Below are positions 53,866-62,830 of a DNA stretch of 64,000 bases, piece after piece (within the stretch, counting starts at the first letter, position 1; each line of letters starts with the position of its first letter). This DNA comes from Verrucomicrobiota bacterium (GTDB lineage Bacteria; Verrucomicrobiota; Verrucomicrobiia; Limisphaerales; UBA1319), in assembly GCA_022709905.1 (NCBI GenBank), contig JAKLHY010000017.1, positions 1-64,000 on the forward strand, read 5' to 3'. A model generated the notes under the pieces. It was not told where the DNA came from and searched no databases. It saw only the letters and a program-made list of their open reading frames with translations. A program made the translations under genes and the position numbers.

Positions 53866-54882
53866 TCACTTATTAATCTTGGCTTCTTCTCGCGGAGGCT
53901 CCAGAAGCTCATTCTCAAATTTCATGCCCAGAGAAAGCCCCAGGGCCGTGAGCTTTTCCTTGATCTCGTTCAAGGATTTCTTGCCGAAGTTCCGGTATTT
54001 CAGCATCTCGGACTCGGACTTCATGGCCAACTGGCCGACGGTGGTGATATTGGCGTTGTTGAGGCAGTTGGCCGCGCGCACGCTCAACTCGATCTCGTTC
54101 ACGCTCATGCTGAGCAGTTTCTTCATGCGCGCATGCTCGTCATCTTGAATTTCCCTCACCTCTTCGAACTCCACCGCGTTCTTGTCATAACCGACAAAGA
54201 CATCGAGATGATGCTGCAGAATGGCAGACGCTTGCGTCAGCGCATCGTCGGGCGAGACCCGGCCGTCGGTCCAGATCTCCAGCACCAGACGATCGTAATC
54301 GGTGCGCTGCCCCACGCGAGCGCTTTCCACCCCGTAGCGGACCCGGGTCACCGGTGAAAAAAGGGAATCAATCGGAATGACACCGATCGGTTGATCCAGT
54401 TTTTTGTTTTCATCGCCCGGACAGAATCCGCGTCCCACCTTGACCTCAAGTTCCATCTCGAATTTCTTCTTGCGATCCAGGGTGCAGATCAGCTGCTTGG
54501 GATTGACGAGCTCCAGATTCTGGTTCACCTTGATGTCCTCCGCAAGAACAGGGCCTTCTTTGTTTACCGTAAGCATCAGGATCTGGGGTTCCCGGACATG
54601 CGCTTTAAAAAGAACCTTCTTGAGGTTTAAAACCACCTCGGTCACATCCTCGACAACGCCGTCGATCGTTGTGAACTCGTGCATGGCGCCATCGATCTTG
54701 ACGGAAGTAATCGCCGCCCCTTCGAGCGATGACAACAGGACGCGGCGCAGGGAGTTACCGATGGTGTAGCCGTAACCGGTCTCAAACGGTTCGGCAATGA
54801 ACTTGGCATATGTGGCCGTCGCTGTGGGCTCGTCTTTGGCCAACCGCTTCGGCATTTCAAAACGACCTAATCGCACTGGCAT
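53866..54882 (-). CDS. rpoA: DNA-directed RNA polymerase alpha subunit
   Basis: A 338-residue alpha subunit. The N-terminal dimerisation domain shows GYTIGNSLRRVLLSSLEGAAITSVKIDG; the C-terminal domain shows ELSVRAANCLNNANITTVGQLAMKSESEMLKYRNFGKKSLNEI, where it contacts UP elements and activators. Residues 1-15 are slightly longer than in E. coli. An AGGAG six bases upstream of the ATG at 54882 is a clear ribosome site. Two inverted repeats occupy the gap upstream. Confidence 0.97.
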   Translation of the reverse strand: MPVRLGRFEMPKRLAKDEPTATATYAKFIAEPFETGYGYTIGNSLRRVLLSSLEGAAITSVKIDGAMHEFTTIDGVVEDVTEVVLNLKKVLFKAHVREPQILMLTVNKEGPVLAEDIKVNQNLELVNPKQLICTLDRKKKFEMELEVKVGRGFCPGDENKKLDQPIGVIPIDSLFSPVTRVRYGVESARVGQRTDYDRLVLEIWTDGRVSPDDALTQASAILQHHLDVFVGYDKNAVEFEEVREIQDDEHARMKKLLSMSVNEIELSVRAANCLNNANITTVGQLAMKSESEMLKYRNFGKKSLNEIKEKLTALGLSLGMKFENELLEPPREEAKINK

Positions 54883-54959
54883 ATTATTCTCCTGGCAATT
54901 TTAAACTGGCGCCCGCATCCGTTCCCGTCCGAACCGGCGCCCTTATACTTGCCTATTGG

Positions 54960-54981
54960 GAAATCCCCACCCGGGGATTTC
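54960..54981 (-). promoter_or_regulatory. Perfect intercistronic hairpin between rpsD and rpoA
   Basis: GAAATCCCC pairs perfectly with GGGGATTTC across a 4-base loop, just after the rpsD stop. No T-run follows, so it is not a simple terminator. A second, looser repeat (GGCGCC at both ends of about 34 bases, 54908-54941) lies between it and rpoA. It may be an RNA-processing, attenuation or autoregulatory site, the S4/alpha-operon being a known regulatory point in other bacteria. Confidence 0.5.
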
Positions 54982-54992
54982 TTGATGATTTT

Positions 54993-55601
54993 CTAGCGGG
55001 AATAAAACTCGACGACCGCCTGTTCGTTGGCAATCGGCTGGATATCATCGCGGCCCGGCAACCGGACCACGGTTCCACGGAACGCCTCCTTTTGGAGGGC
55101 CAGCCAGCCTGGAACCAAGCGGCTGGTCGAAAGCTCCAGGTTCCGTGCAGCGATCTGCCGGGATACTGTGGAGTCCTTGACTTCCACCACGTCATTCAAC
55201 CGGACTTCATACGAGGCAATGGCCACCTTGCGGCCATTGACCCGCACGTGTCCGTGGTTGACTAATTGCCGTGCTGCTGCTCGCGTATTGCCAAAACCGA
55301 GGCTGAAGACAACGCTGTCGAGACGGGTTTCCAAAATCTGCAGCATCATCTCGCCCGTAACGCCGCGACGGCGTAGCGCGCGCTTGTAGACATTACGGAA
55401 TTGCCGTTCGAGCAATCCGTAATAGTAACGCAGCTTCTGCTTTTCCCCCAAGCCCAGAGCATATTCACTCTGTTTGCGCCTCGATTTGGGGCCATGGACA
55501 CCGGGGCCGTAATTGCGACGCTCAAGGTACTTGGAAGGACCGAAAATGGGCACGCCAAAACGGCGGCTGATACGAACTCGTGGACCAGTATATCGTGCCA
55601 T
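54993..55601 (-). CDS. rpsD: Small ribosomal subunit protein uS4
   Basis: A 202-residue S4. It lacks the N-terminal Cys zinc cluster (C-minus form) and starts MARYTGPRVRISRRFG, then YALGLGEKQKLRYYYGLLERQFRNVY, and has the S4 RNA-binding domain (LDSVVFSLGFGNTRAAARQLVNHGHVRVNGRKV, split). S4 is the translational regulator of the alpha operon in E. coli. A hairpin follows the stop. Confidence 0.97.
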   Translation of the reverse strand: MARYTGPRVRISRRFGVPIFGPSKYLERRNYGPGVHGPKSRRKQSEYALGLGEKQKLRYYYGLLERQFRNVYKRALRRRGVTGEMMLQILETRLDSVVFSLGFGNTRAAARQLVNHGHVRVNGRKVAIASYEVRLNDVVEVKDSTVSRQIAARNLELSTSRLVPGWLALQKEAFRGTVVRLPGRDDIQPIANEQAVVEFYSR

Positions 55602-55623
55602 AGGTATTAGGAAAAAGGTTGCT

Positions 55624-56235
55624 TTAGACGCGGCGTTTCTTGCGGGGCCGGCAGCCGTTATGCGGCACGGGCGTGCGATCCTTGATGGTCGTGATGTCCA
55701 AGCCCACTGTCTGAAGGGCGCGAATGGCGGCCTCCCGGCCCGAACCGGGCCCCTTCACCCGCACTTCGACTTCCTTCATGCCGTGGGCCATGGCCTGTCG
55801 CGCGGCATCCTGGGCCACCTGTTGGGCCGCGAACGCCGTGCTCTTGCGGGACCCCTTAAACCCGACCCGTCCCGAACTCGACCAGGAGACCACGTGTCCC
55901 TGCATGTCGGTAATCGTCACCTTCGTGTTATTGAAGGTCGCCAGGATGCAGGCGATGCCGGTAAGGACGTTTTTCGCTCCCTTGATCTTGACGATCTTCT
56001 TGGTGGCAGAATCGTCGGCCAGCAACTCGCTGGCGGTCAAGGGTGCTGCCGGGGCTGGGGGCGGCGCTGCGGGCGCTGTCTCGGCCGCCGCGGCTTTCGC
56101 GGCCGCTTTGGCCGGCTTGCCTTCTGCGGGAGCCTTGGGCGTATCCGCGGCCTTAGCCGCCTCGGGTGTCGGCGTTGATTCCGCCTTGGGTTCCTTTTGA
56201 ACCGCTGCTTTTTTTGGTTTGGTTTCTTCCGCCAT
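55624..56235 (-). CDS. rpsK: Small ribosomal subunit protein uS11 with 80-residue low-complexity N-terminus
   Basis: A 203-residue S11 (usual length about 129). The S11 core starts near residue 80 ([28 protein letters not shown]) and runs to [10 protein letters not shown] with the family's [21 protein letters not shown]. The first 78 residues are Lys/Ala/Pro/Glu-rich ([16 protein letters not shown]) and probably disordered. Such an extension on a small-subunit protein is unusual. No internal ATG gives a normal-length S11 with a better ribosome site that I can see. Confidence 0.94.
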   Translation of the reverse strand: MAEETKPKKAAVQKEPKAESTPTPEAAKAADTPKAPAEGKPAKAAAKAAAAETAPAAPPPAPAAPLTASELLADDSATKKIVKIKGAKNVLTGIACILATFNNTKVTITDMQGHVVSWSSSGRVGFKGSRKSTAFAAQQVAQDAARQAMAHGMKEVEVRVKGPGSGREAAIRALQTVGLDITTIKDRTPVPHNGCRPRKKRRV

Positions 56236-56247
56236 AGTAAAGCCTAA

Positions 56248-56643
56248 TTAGTGAATACCCGTCTTGGCATTTGGATTGCGCACCACGCCCACGGTCTTCC
56301 GCGGCCCCTTGCGGGTGCGGGCATTCGTGGACGTCCTCTGGCCACGAACCGGCAGTCCGCGCAAATGGCGCACCCCTCGATAGCACTTGATGCTCTGCAA
56401 TCGCTTGAGGTTGATGCCGATTTCCCGTCGCAGATCGCCTTCGACCACATATTTTCCCTCCTGGATGGCATGGAGGATGTGGGACATCTGTTGTTCTGTC
56501 AAATCCTTGGCCCGAAGGCCGGGATTGATGTTGGCCTTGGCCAAAATCTCTTTCGAATTCGACGGCCCAATGCCGTAAATGTAATGCAGAGCGATCTCTA
56601 TTCGCTTTTCGCCCGGTATATCAACTCCGAGAATGCGTGGCAT
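56248..56643 (-). CDS. rpsM: Small ribosomal subunit protein uS13
   Basis: A 131-residue S13 starting [26 protein letters not shown] and ending in the basic [17 protein letters not shown] tail; [19 protein letters not shown] is typical. It follows rpmJ by six bases and precedes rpsK by 12. Confidence 0.97.
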   Translation of the reverse strand: MPRILGVDIPGEKRIEIALHYIYGIGPSNSKEILAKANINPGLRAKDLTEQQMSHILHAIQEGKYVVEGDLRREIGINLKRLQSIKCYRGVRHLRGLPVRGQRTSTNARTRKGPRKTVGVVRNPNAKTGIH

Positions 56644-56649
56644 AAAGGT

Positions 56650-56763
56650 TTAACCCTGTCGTTGTTTGTGGCGTGCGTTACTGCAAATGACGCGAATGAC
56701 GCCCTTGCGCCGGACGATCTTGCAATTCTCGCACAGCCTTTTTACTGAAGCGCGAACTTTCAT
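56650..56763 (-). CDS. rpmJ: Large ribosomal subunit protein bL36
   Basis: A 37-residue L36 ([17 protein letters not shown], ending ARHKQRQG) with the zinc ribbon CxxC...C...H kept (Cys11, Cys14, Cys27, His32). It starts by overlapping the infA stop by four bases (ATGA at 56763) and ends six bases before rpsM. Confidence 0.97.
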   Translation of the reverse strand: MKVRASVKRLCENCKIVRRKGVIRVICSNARHKQRQG

Positions 56764-56984
56764 ATTCCATCTCTTTTACCAACTATGCAGCCTTTTGACA
56801 AATCGTAAGGCGACATTTCTATATTGACCTGATCTCCCGGCATCAACCGGATAAACGCCATCCTCAACCGTCCCGATAAATAGGCCAGGATCCTGTGCCC
56901 ATTGGGCAGTTCCACCCGAACCGTTGTGTTTGGCAACACTTCGATCACTTTGCCCTCAACTTGGATGGCATCTTCTCGGGCCAT
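56760..56984 (-). CDS. infA: Translation initiation factor IF-1
   Basis: A 74-residue IF-1: [39 protein letters not shown] and [17 protein letters not shown] are the family OB-fold. Its first 40 bases overlap the 3' end of map in another frame, and its stop overlaps the rpmJ start. The start MAREDAI is the standard IF-1 N-terminus, so the overlap is genuine. Confidence 0.96.
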   Translation of the reverse strand: MAREDAIQVEGKVIEVLPNTTVRVELPNGHRILAYLSGRLRMAFIRLMPGDQVNIEMSPYDLSKGCIVGKRDGI

Positions 56985-57721
56985 GTCAGAATTTCAGGTT
57001 CGTTTTCAGTGACCAATACCGTGTGCTCAAAATGGGCCGACCACGAACCATCTTGAGTCACCACCGTCCAGCCATCGGACAGAATTCTCACCTCCGGCCG
57101 GCCCGCATTGACCATCGGCTCTATCGCGAGGGTCATGCCCGGCCGCAAACGGGGCGAAAGCTTGCCATCATCATAATTGGGGATTTGGGGTTCTTCGTGC
57201 ATAGACCGCCCTACCCCATGTCCCACAAACTCCCTCACCACACTGAACTGATGATGTTCCACTTCGGCCTGGACCGCCCGAGATATGTCCGACACACGGT
57301 TGCCTGGCAATGCCTGGGCAATCCCTTGATACAAGGCTTGCTCGGTCACATCCAACAACTTCTGAGCATGCAAATCGCATCCGCCCACCGCCACTGTGCG
57401 CGCCGTGTCCCCGATGAACTCCCGGTAGACAACGCCCACATCCAAGCTCACAATATCCCCATACTGCACCCGCCGACTATCCGCCATTCCATGAACAACC
57501 TGTTCGTTGACAGAGACACAAATATGACAGGGATACTTGCGGTAACCCAAAAAGGCACTCTTTGCCCCATAATGTTTGATACGGCCAGCGGCATATTGCT
57601 CGATCTCCCGGGTCGTCACGCCTGGAGCAACCCACGTGGCGACATCATCCAGGACATTACCCGCAATGGCACCCGCCAATCGCATCGCCTCCAATTCGCG
57701 TTCGCTCTTGATCACGATCAT
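56945..57721 (-). CDS. map: Type I methionine aminopeptidase
   Basis: A 258-residue Map that removes the initiator Met. The five metal ligands are in segments SLDVGVVYREFIGDTART (two Asp), GHGVGRSMHEEPQIPN (His), AIEPMVN (Glu) and FEHTVLVTE (Glu). CHICVSVNEQVVHG is typical. Its tail overlaps infA by 40 bases. The 96-bp gap to secY upstream has no adk. Confidence 0.96.
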   Translation of the reverse strand: MIVIKSERELEAMRLAGAIAGNVLDDVATWVAPGVTTREIEQYAAGRIKHYGAKSAFLGYRKYPCHICVSVNEQVVHGMADSRRVQYGDIVSLDVGVVYREFIGDTARTVAVGGCDLHAQKLLDVTEQALYQGIAQALPGNRVSDISRAVQAEVEHHQFSVVREFVGHGVGRSMHEEPQIPNYDDGKLSPRLRPGMTLAIEPMVNAGRPEVRILSDGWTVVTQDGSWSAHFEHTVLVTENEPEILTWPEKMPSKLRAK

Positions 57722-57817
57722 TGCTGATCACTCCATCGAGCGGGATTCGGTCTCATGCCCTTCCGAATTGGCGTCGGATATTGCCTCGCAAACCATGCCA
57801 TGCCTCGTCGCACGATG

Positions 57818-59197
57818 CTAGAACCGGCCGCGCATGCGGCCCTTCTTTAAAAATCCATCGTAGTGGCGCATCAACAAATGTGATTCCACCTGCCGCATGG
57901 TATCCAGGACGACACCGACCAGAATCAACAAACTGGTGCCCCCAAAGAAACTGGCTGCGTAATAGGGGATCTCCAGCCAGCGGTTCATCCAAATCGGGAT
58001 GATGGCAATAACGGTCAGGAAAACAGCGCCGGCCAACGTGATACGACTCATGGCGTTATGCAAAAACGTGCTGGTGGCCGGCCCGGGGCGAACCCCGGGA
58101 ATATAGCCGCCATATTTCTTCAGGTCATCGGCGATCTGCAGTTCATTGAACTGTGTGGCAACCCAGAAGTAGGAGAAAAACAGAATCATCGCCGCATAGA
58201 GGGCCATATAAAGAAAAGCCCCCTCGTTCAGCAGGCGCGCGATCTGTCCAAAGAAGGCCACCTTGGTGCTTCCCTCCAAAAACAGGAAGATCTTTTGCGG
58301 AAACATCAGGATCGCCTGGGCGAAGATAATTGGCATGACGCCAGAGTAATTCACGCGCAAAGGCATGAAGGAACTGGTTCCGGCGTAAGCCCGGCGACCG
58401 ATAGTCCGCTGGGCATATTGAACCGGAATCTTGCGTTGAGCCTGGGTGACCGCGATCACTCCCGCCACGACGGCCAGCAGCAGAACAATCATGAAGATCG
58501 CATGGAACACATTATACTTGGTCTCTCCTGCGGCAGGTAAATACATGTCAATGAAGGCCTGGCCAGCGGCTGGCAACCGGGCCAGAATGCCGATTGTGAT
58601 CACGAGAGACACCCCGTTGCCAATGCCGCGTTCGCTGATTTGTTCGCCCAACCACATGAGCAACAAGGTGCCGGCGGTCAGTAGGAGCGTTGTTTGAATT
58701 CGATACCACCAAATCGGTTCGATCAGCACTAGTTTCCCGGGAAAGGTCGCTCGAAAGAAGCTATCGGGATTTTCCCAGGCGATGGCCATGACAAATCCTT
58801 GCCCCAGGCAAAGCAGCAGCGTCAGGTAACGTCCGTATTGAATGATTTTTGTGCGGCCTCCCTCTTCGCGCGCCAATTTGCTTAATTGGGGAATCACCGC
58901 TGTGAGCAACTGAACAATGATGGTCGCGCTGATATAAGGCATGATGCCTAGCGCTCCCAGGGCGCAGTGCTCCATGGCCCCTCCCGTAAACAGGCTGTAC
59001 AGCCCCAGAAGCGAAGAGCCGCCTTTGGCCGCATTCGACTCAAAAAACGCCTTGAGCGCCGCGCCATCCAATCCCGGGAGAGGAATGATTGCGGCCATGC
59101 GGCAAATGGCCAGCAACAGCAGCGTGAAGAAAATCCGCGACTTAAGCTCTGGGATCTTGAAACAATTGGTGAATGTTTCGGCTATTCTGGCCAGCAT
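57818..59197 (-). CDS. secY: Preprotein translocase subunit SecY
   Basis: A 459-residue SecY with ten TMs: the plug region GLDGAALKAFFES, the ALGIMPYISATIIVQLL hinge, LPAAGQAFID, and the cytoplasmic loop RKIPVQYAQRTIGRRAYAG. It ends MRHYDGFLKKGRMRGRF, the usual end. Follows rplO by 21 bp. Confidence 0.97.
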   Translation of the reverse strand: MLARIAETFTNCFKIPELKSRIFFTLLLLAICRMAAIIPLPGLDGAALKAFFESNAAKGGSSLLGLYSLFTGGAMEHCALGALGIMPYISATIIVQLLTAVIPQLSKLAREEGGRTKIIQYGRYLTLLLCLGQGFVMAIAWENPDSFFRATFPGKLVLIEPIWWYRIQTTLLLTAGTLLLMWLGEQISERGIGNGVSLVITIGILARLPAAGQAFIDMYLPAAGETKYNVFHAIFMIVLLLAVVAGVIAVTQAQRKIPVQYAQRTIGRRAYAGTSSFMPLRVNYSGVMPIIFAQAILMFPQKIFLFLEGSTKVAFFGQIARLLNEGAFLYMALYAAMILFFSYFWVATQFNELQIADDLKKYGGYIPGVRPGPATSTFLHNAMSRITLAGAVFLTVIAIIPIWMNRWLEIPYYAASFFGGTSLLILVGVVLDTMRQVESHLLMRHYDGFLKKGRMRGRF

Positions 59198-59218
59198 AAC
59201 AGGGAAGTTCGGGGCGGT

Positions 59219-59698
59219 TTATTGTGCCGGGGCGGAGGGGCCGGACGCACGAACAGAAACCACTTCGCAGGTTCCTCCCCGGGCCTCGATCTTGGCCCGA
59301 GCCGACGCGCTAAAAGCGTGGGCGCAGACAACAAGCTTTTTCTGCAACTCTCCCCCGCCGAGAATCTTGATCCGGTCAATTCGCCCATTGGCCAAGCCGG
59401 CCTTGCGCAATTGAGCTTCATCCACCCGGGCTCCGTCATCAAAACGGTTCAAGTCATCCAGGTTCACCGGCAGATAGTTCGTCTTGAAACGCGCATTGTT
59501 GAATCCACGCTTCGGCATGCGGCGGATCAATGGCATCTGACCGCCCTCAAATCCGATGCGGATGGATGATCCCGAGCGCGCCGTCTGGCCTTTTCCACCG
59601 CGTCCGCTGGTTTTTCCATGTCCGGAAGCCTCGCCCTGTCCCAAACGTTTTCGGCGATGGCGGGCGCCCTGTCGTGGCTTTAAATCATGAAGTCGCAT
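59219..59698 (-). CDS. rplO: Large ribosomal subunit protein uL15
   Basis: A 159-residue L15: MRLHDLKPRQGARHRRKRLGQGEASGHGKTSGRGGKGQTARSG (start, read in parts), FEGGQMPLIRRMPKRGF, and KLVVCAHAFSASARAKIEARGG. Lies 14 bp after rpsE; there is no rpmD between them. Confidence 0.96.
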   Translation of the reverse strand: MRLHDLKPRQGARHRRKRLGQGEASGHGKTSGRGGKGQTARSGSSIRIGFEGGQMPLIRRMPKRGFNNARFKTNYLPVNLDDLNRFDDGARVDEAQLRKAGLANGRIDRIKILGGGELQKKLVVCAHAFSASARAKIEARGGTCEVVSVRASGPSAPAQ

Positions 59699-59712
59699 AG
59701 GCTTGTATCAAA

Positions 59713-60354
59713 CTAGGCACTGACTGTGGGCGGGTTGGGCTGGCTGGGATTATCCGCCGGTTTCTGGAGAGGCAGACCTCGTCCGCGATAAATATCCTCG
59801 CGCAGGCGAAGTTTCATCAAAGCGCTCAGGGTCGCCTTCGCCACATTGGCAGCGTTGTTTGAACCCAGCGACTTGCTCAGGACGTCTTTGATTCCAACAG
59901 ATTCGAGGATGGCTCGGACGGTCTTGCCCGCGATGATGCCGGTTCCTGGCGAAGCCGGCTTCAGCAAAACCCGGGCTCCGTCGAACATGGATTCCACCTC
60001 ATGGGGAATGGTGTTACTGCGCAACGCAGCGGTCATCATGTGCTGCTTGGCTATCTCGCCCCCTTTGCGAATGGCATCGGCCACTTCGCCAGCCTTTCCC
60101 ATCCCCAGTCCCACGCGTCCCATCCGATCTCCAGCCACCACAAGGGCGCTGAAACTAAACCGACGGCCGCCTTTGACGACTTTTGCGGAACGATTGATGA
60201 AAATGACCTTCTCGGTCAACTCCTTGGCTGAATCGGCTCCGCTTGTCAGATCTGTGCTTTCCGTTGCAGCCGGCCGCGCGCGCCGCGGGCCTCGTCCCGG
60301 CCCTCTGCCTGAGCCTCGGCCGGTTCCACTATTATTTCTAAATTGTTCTGCCAC
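59713..60354 (-). CDS. rpsE: Small ribosomal subunit protein uS5 with Gly/Arg-rich N-terminus
   Basis: A 213-residue S5 (usual about 165). The core begins near [20 protein letters not shown], with [20 protein letters not shown] and [20 protein letters not shown]. The first 45 residues are RGG-like ([19 protein letters not shown]) and may bind RNA. The C-terminal tail is Pro/Asn-rich. Confidence 0.96.
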   Translation of the reverse strand: MAEQFRNNSGTGRGSGRGPGRGPRRARPAATESTDLTSGADSAKELTEKVIFINRSAKVVKGGRRFSFSALVVAGDRMGRVGLGMGKAGEVADAIRKGGEIAKQHMMTAALRSNTIPHEVESMFDGARVLLKPASPGTGIIAGKTVRAILESVGIKDVLSKSLGSNNAANVAKATLSALMKLRLREDIYRGRGLPLQKPADNPSQPNPPTVSA

Positions 60355-60375
60355 AGCTTTCGCCCTCCTTTATTG

Positions 60376-60741
60376 TTAGAAAACCAGACCGTTTTCGCGC
60401 GCCGCATCCGCCAGCGCTTTAACTTTGCCGTGAAACTGGGCGCCCGCGCGGTCAAATACGACGCTGACGATCCCCTTGCCTTTGGCTATCTCCGCCGCCT
60501 GGGCGCCGATTTTTTTCGCGGTCACTATGTTGGCCTTGAGCGAGGGATCATCGCTGATTCCTTTGGCCCTGGTGGATGTTGCCGCCAGAGTCTGTCCGCA
60601 GGCGTCGTCAATGAACTGCACATAAATGTGCTGTTGAGTGAACTTGACCGCCATGCGGGGACGGTTCGCCGTGCCCCTGATCTTCTTGCGAATGCGCCAG
60701 CGCCGCAACTGCCGTAGCTGGTTTTTCTTTTCGATTCTCAT
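60376..60741 (-). CDS. rplR: Large ribosomal subunit protein uL18
   Basis: A 121-residue L18, the 5S rRNA-binding protein: RIRKKIRGTANRPRMAVKFT, HIYVQFIDDACGQTLAATST and VFDRAGAQFHGKVKALADAARENGL. Sits between rplF and rpsE. Confidence 0.96.
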   Translation of the reverse strand: MRIEKKNQLRQLRRWRIRKKIRGTANRPRMAVKFTQQHIYVQFIDDACGQTLAATSTRAKGISDDPSLKANIVTAKKIGAQAAEIAKGKGIVSVVFDRAGAQFHGKVKALADAARENGLVF

Positions 60742-60780
60742 GAAAAAATGATCACGGATTTTGCCGTGAACGATTGGTTA

Positions 60781-61317
60781 TTATTGAACTGTCTTGCCTT
60801 CCTTGCGCACGACTTTTTCGCCAACGTACCGAATTCCCTTGCCTTTATAGGGCTCAGGCGGGTGGTAACTGCGAATCTCCGCCGCCACTTGTCCCACCAA
60901 GGCCTTGTCGGGCCCTTCAATTGTTATTTTGGTATTTTCCTCGACGGTAATCTTGATCTGCTCGGGAATGGGAAACACCACCTGATGCGAGTATCCGAGG
61001 TTCAGGGTCAACTGCTTGCCCTGAACAGCGGCCTTGTAACCCACTCCCTGGATTTCGAGCTTCTTCATGAAGCCTTCCGTCACCCCCTTGACAAGGTTAT
61101 TGAGAATGGCCCGGCTCAGCCCGTGCAGGGCTTTGACAGTGGCATCCTCGCCCTCCCGCGCCACGACGATCTGCCCTTGTTTGACCTGGACTGTCGTCCG
61201 ATGGGGCAAGGTAAAGTCAAGTTTTCCCTTGGGACCCGCTACTTTAACGAGCTGACCTTCAACCTCCACTTTGACCTGGGGAGGAATTCCGATGGGCAAT
61301 CTTCCAATTCGAGACAT
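60781..61317 (-). CDS. rplF: Large ribosomal subunit protein uL6
   Basis: A 178-residue L6 starting MSRIGRLPIGIPPQVKVEVE; GVTEGFMKKLEIQGVGYKA and the final PEPYKGKGIRYVGEKVVRKEGKT are diagnostic. Start at 61317 is chosen over a longer open frame to 61356. Confidence 0.96.
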   Translation of the reverse strand: MSRIGRLPIGIPPQVKVEVEGQLVKVAGPKGKLDFTLPHRTTVQVKQGQIVVAREGEDATVKALHGLSRAILNNLVKGVTEGFMKKLEIQGVGYKAAVQGKQLTLNLGYSHQVVFPIPEQIKITVEENTKITIEGPDKALVGQVAAEIRSYHPPEPYKGKGIRYVGEKVVRKEGKTVQ

Positions 61318-61327
61318 AAAAATGCAA

Positions 61328-61717
61328 TCACCAGACGTAACACAGGACTTCGCCACCCACCTTTTGTCGGCGGGCTTCAGTGCCGGTCATCACCCCGCGT
61401 GGGGTCGATAGAATCACCGTGCCCATGCCCCCCAACACCCGGGGTATGTCAGCGGCTCGCACATAGCGCCGAAGACCGGGACGGCTGGCACGGCGCAGGT
61501 TTTCGATGATCCCTTTGCGGCCCTGATATTTCAGTTTGAGTTTTAGCTGCTTCTTCACCTGCCCATCGACAGAGCAGTCTTCGATGTAACCCTCCTGTTT
61601 GAGGATGCGGGCGATGTTTTCTTTCAGCCGGGAATGGTTCAGAACCACTTCAGGCAGCAACGCAGCATTGGCGTTGCGTATGCGCGTCAGCATGTCAGCA
61701 ATAGGATCGATAATCAT
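61328..61717 (-). CDS. rpsH: Small ribosomal subunit protein uS8
   Basis: A 129-residue S8: DPIADMLTRIRNANAALLP, ENIARILKQEGYIEDCSV and GTVILSTPRGVMTGTEARRQKVGGEVLCYVW (read in parts). Overlap-free, four bases after rpsN. Confidence 0.97.
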   Translation of the reverse strand: MIIDPIADMLTRIRNANAALLPEVVLNHSRLKENIARILKQEGYIEDCSVDGQVKKQLKLKLKYQGRKGIIENLRRASRPGLRRYVRAADIPRVLGGMGTVILSTPRGVMTGTEARRQKVGGEVLCYVW

Positions 61718-61721
61718 AACC

Positions 61722-61991
61722 TTACCAGCTCGCCTTGGTCACACCGGGAATCAAGCCGTTCATCACCATGTGCCGAAACTCCAGCCGGGAACAGCCAAAT
61801 TTCCGCAAGAACGCGTGACGCCGACCGCTCAACCGGCAGCGGTTGGTCACCCTCACGGGACTGGCATCCTTGGGCAGTTTTGACAGTGCCGCATAGTCGC
61901 GTTTGGCTTTGAGTTCGGCCCTCAACGCGGCATATTTTTTGACGGTTTCGCGTTTTCGCTTATCACGTTCTATCCAAGCTTTCTTAGCCAT
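61722..61991 (-). CDS. rpsN: Small ribosomal subunit protein uS14, zinc-independent long form
   Basis: An 89-residue S14: MAKKAWIERDKRKRETVKKYAALR and the C-terminal RCRLSGRRHAFLRKFGCSRLEFRHM. The CxxC pairs of the short zinc form are absent, as in the C-minus type. Confidence 0.96.
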   Translation of the reverse strand: MAKKAWIERDKRKRETVKKYAALRAELKAKRDYAALSKLPKDASPVRVTNRCRLSGRRHAFLRKFGCSRLEFRHMVMNGLIPGVTKASW

Positions 61992-61996
61992 ACTCG

Positions 61997-62542
61997 TTAC
62001 TTTCCTTCGGCAAAAGGCATGCCCATCTGTTTCAATAAATCCAGGGCCTCGGCATCGGTCCTGGCGGTGGTGACAATGGTGATGTCCATTCCCTGGGTCC
62101 GTTTGACCTTGTCCAGTTCGATTTCGGGGAAAATGGACTGCTCGGCCACTCCGAGAGAATAATTGCCCCGCCCGTCGAAAGCCCGGGGGGTGATGCCGCG
62201 AAAGTCACGGATCCGAGGCAACGCCGTGGCCACGAGGCGATCGAAAAACTCATACATGGCATCCCGGCGCAGGGTAACATGGCAACCGATCACCTGGCCG
62301 GAGCGCAGCTTGAAGTTCGCGATGTTTTTACGCGCCCGGTTCAGGACCGGCTTGCGACCGGTGATGACGGATAAATCCTTCACCGAATCGTCGATGGCTC
62401 CTTTTTCGAGGGAAGTGCTGACTCCCATGTGAACGACAATTTTTTCCATTCGCGGGACCTGATGCGGATTTTGGTATTTCCATTTTTCCGTCAGGGCCGG
62501 TCGAACGGTCTCCACGTATTTCTTGTAAAGTCGCGCTTTCAT
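61997..62542 (-). CDS. rplE: Large ribosomal subunit protein uL5
   Basis: A 181-residue L5: YKKYVETVRPALTEKWKYQNPHQVPRMEKIV (read in parts), ARKNIANFKLRSGQVIGCHVTL, FRGITPRAFDGRGNYSLGVAEQ and DITIVTTARTDAEALDLL. Binds 5S rRNA. Confidence 0.97.
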   Translation of the reverse strand: MKARLYKKYVETVRPALTEKWKYQNPHQVPRMEKIVVHMGVSTSLEKGAIDDSVKDLSVITGRKPVLNRARKNIANFKLRSGQVIGCHVTLRRDAMYEFFDRLVATALPRIRDFRGITPRAFDGRGNYSLGVAEQSIFPEIELDKVKRTQGMDITIVTTARTDAEALDLLKQMGMPFAEGK

Positions 62543-62551
62543 GAACTCACA

Positions 62552-62827
62552 TTAAGCTGTCGCAGGTGATGTCTTGCGCCGGGCGATCCGGGCATCATAT
62601 TCCTCAGCGCGCATCACGTTGGAAATATGAATGGATCCTTCGCGCTGAATGATGGCTCCCTGGGGATTCTGCTGATTTTTGCGCACGTGTTTTTTGATCA
62701 TCTTGAGCCCTTCGACGATCACCCGTTGCTTGCCGGTGAGAACGCTGAGCACGCGCCCCCGCTTGCCGCGTTCGATGCCGGCCAGCACCACGACTTCGTC
62801 GCCCTTTTTCACATGAAAATTACGCAT
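62552..62827 (-). CDS. rplX: Large ribosomal subunit protein uL24
   Basis: A 91-residue L24: [22 protein letters not shown] and [15 protein letters not shown]; the C-terminal part is short. Four bases after rplN stop, nine before rplE. Confidence 0.96.
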   Translation of the reverse strand: MRNFHVKKGDEVVVLAGIERGKRGRVLSVLTGKQRVIVEGLKMIKKHVRKNQQNPQGAIIQREGSIHISNVMRAEEYDARIARRKTSPATA

Positions 62828-62830
62828 AAT

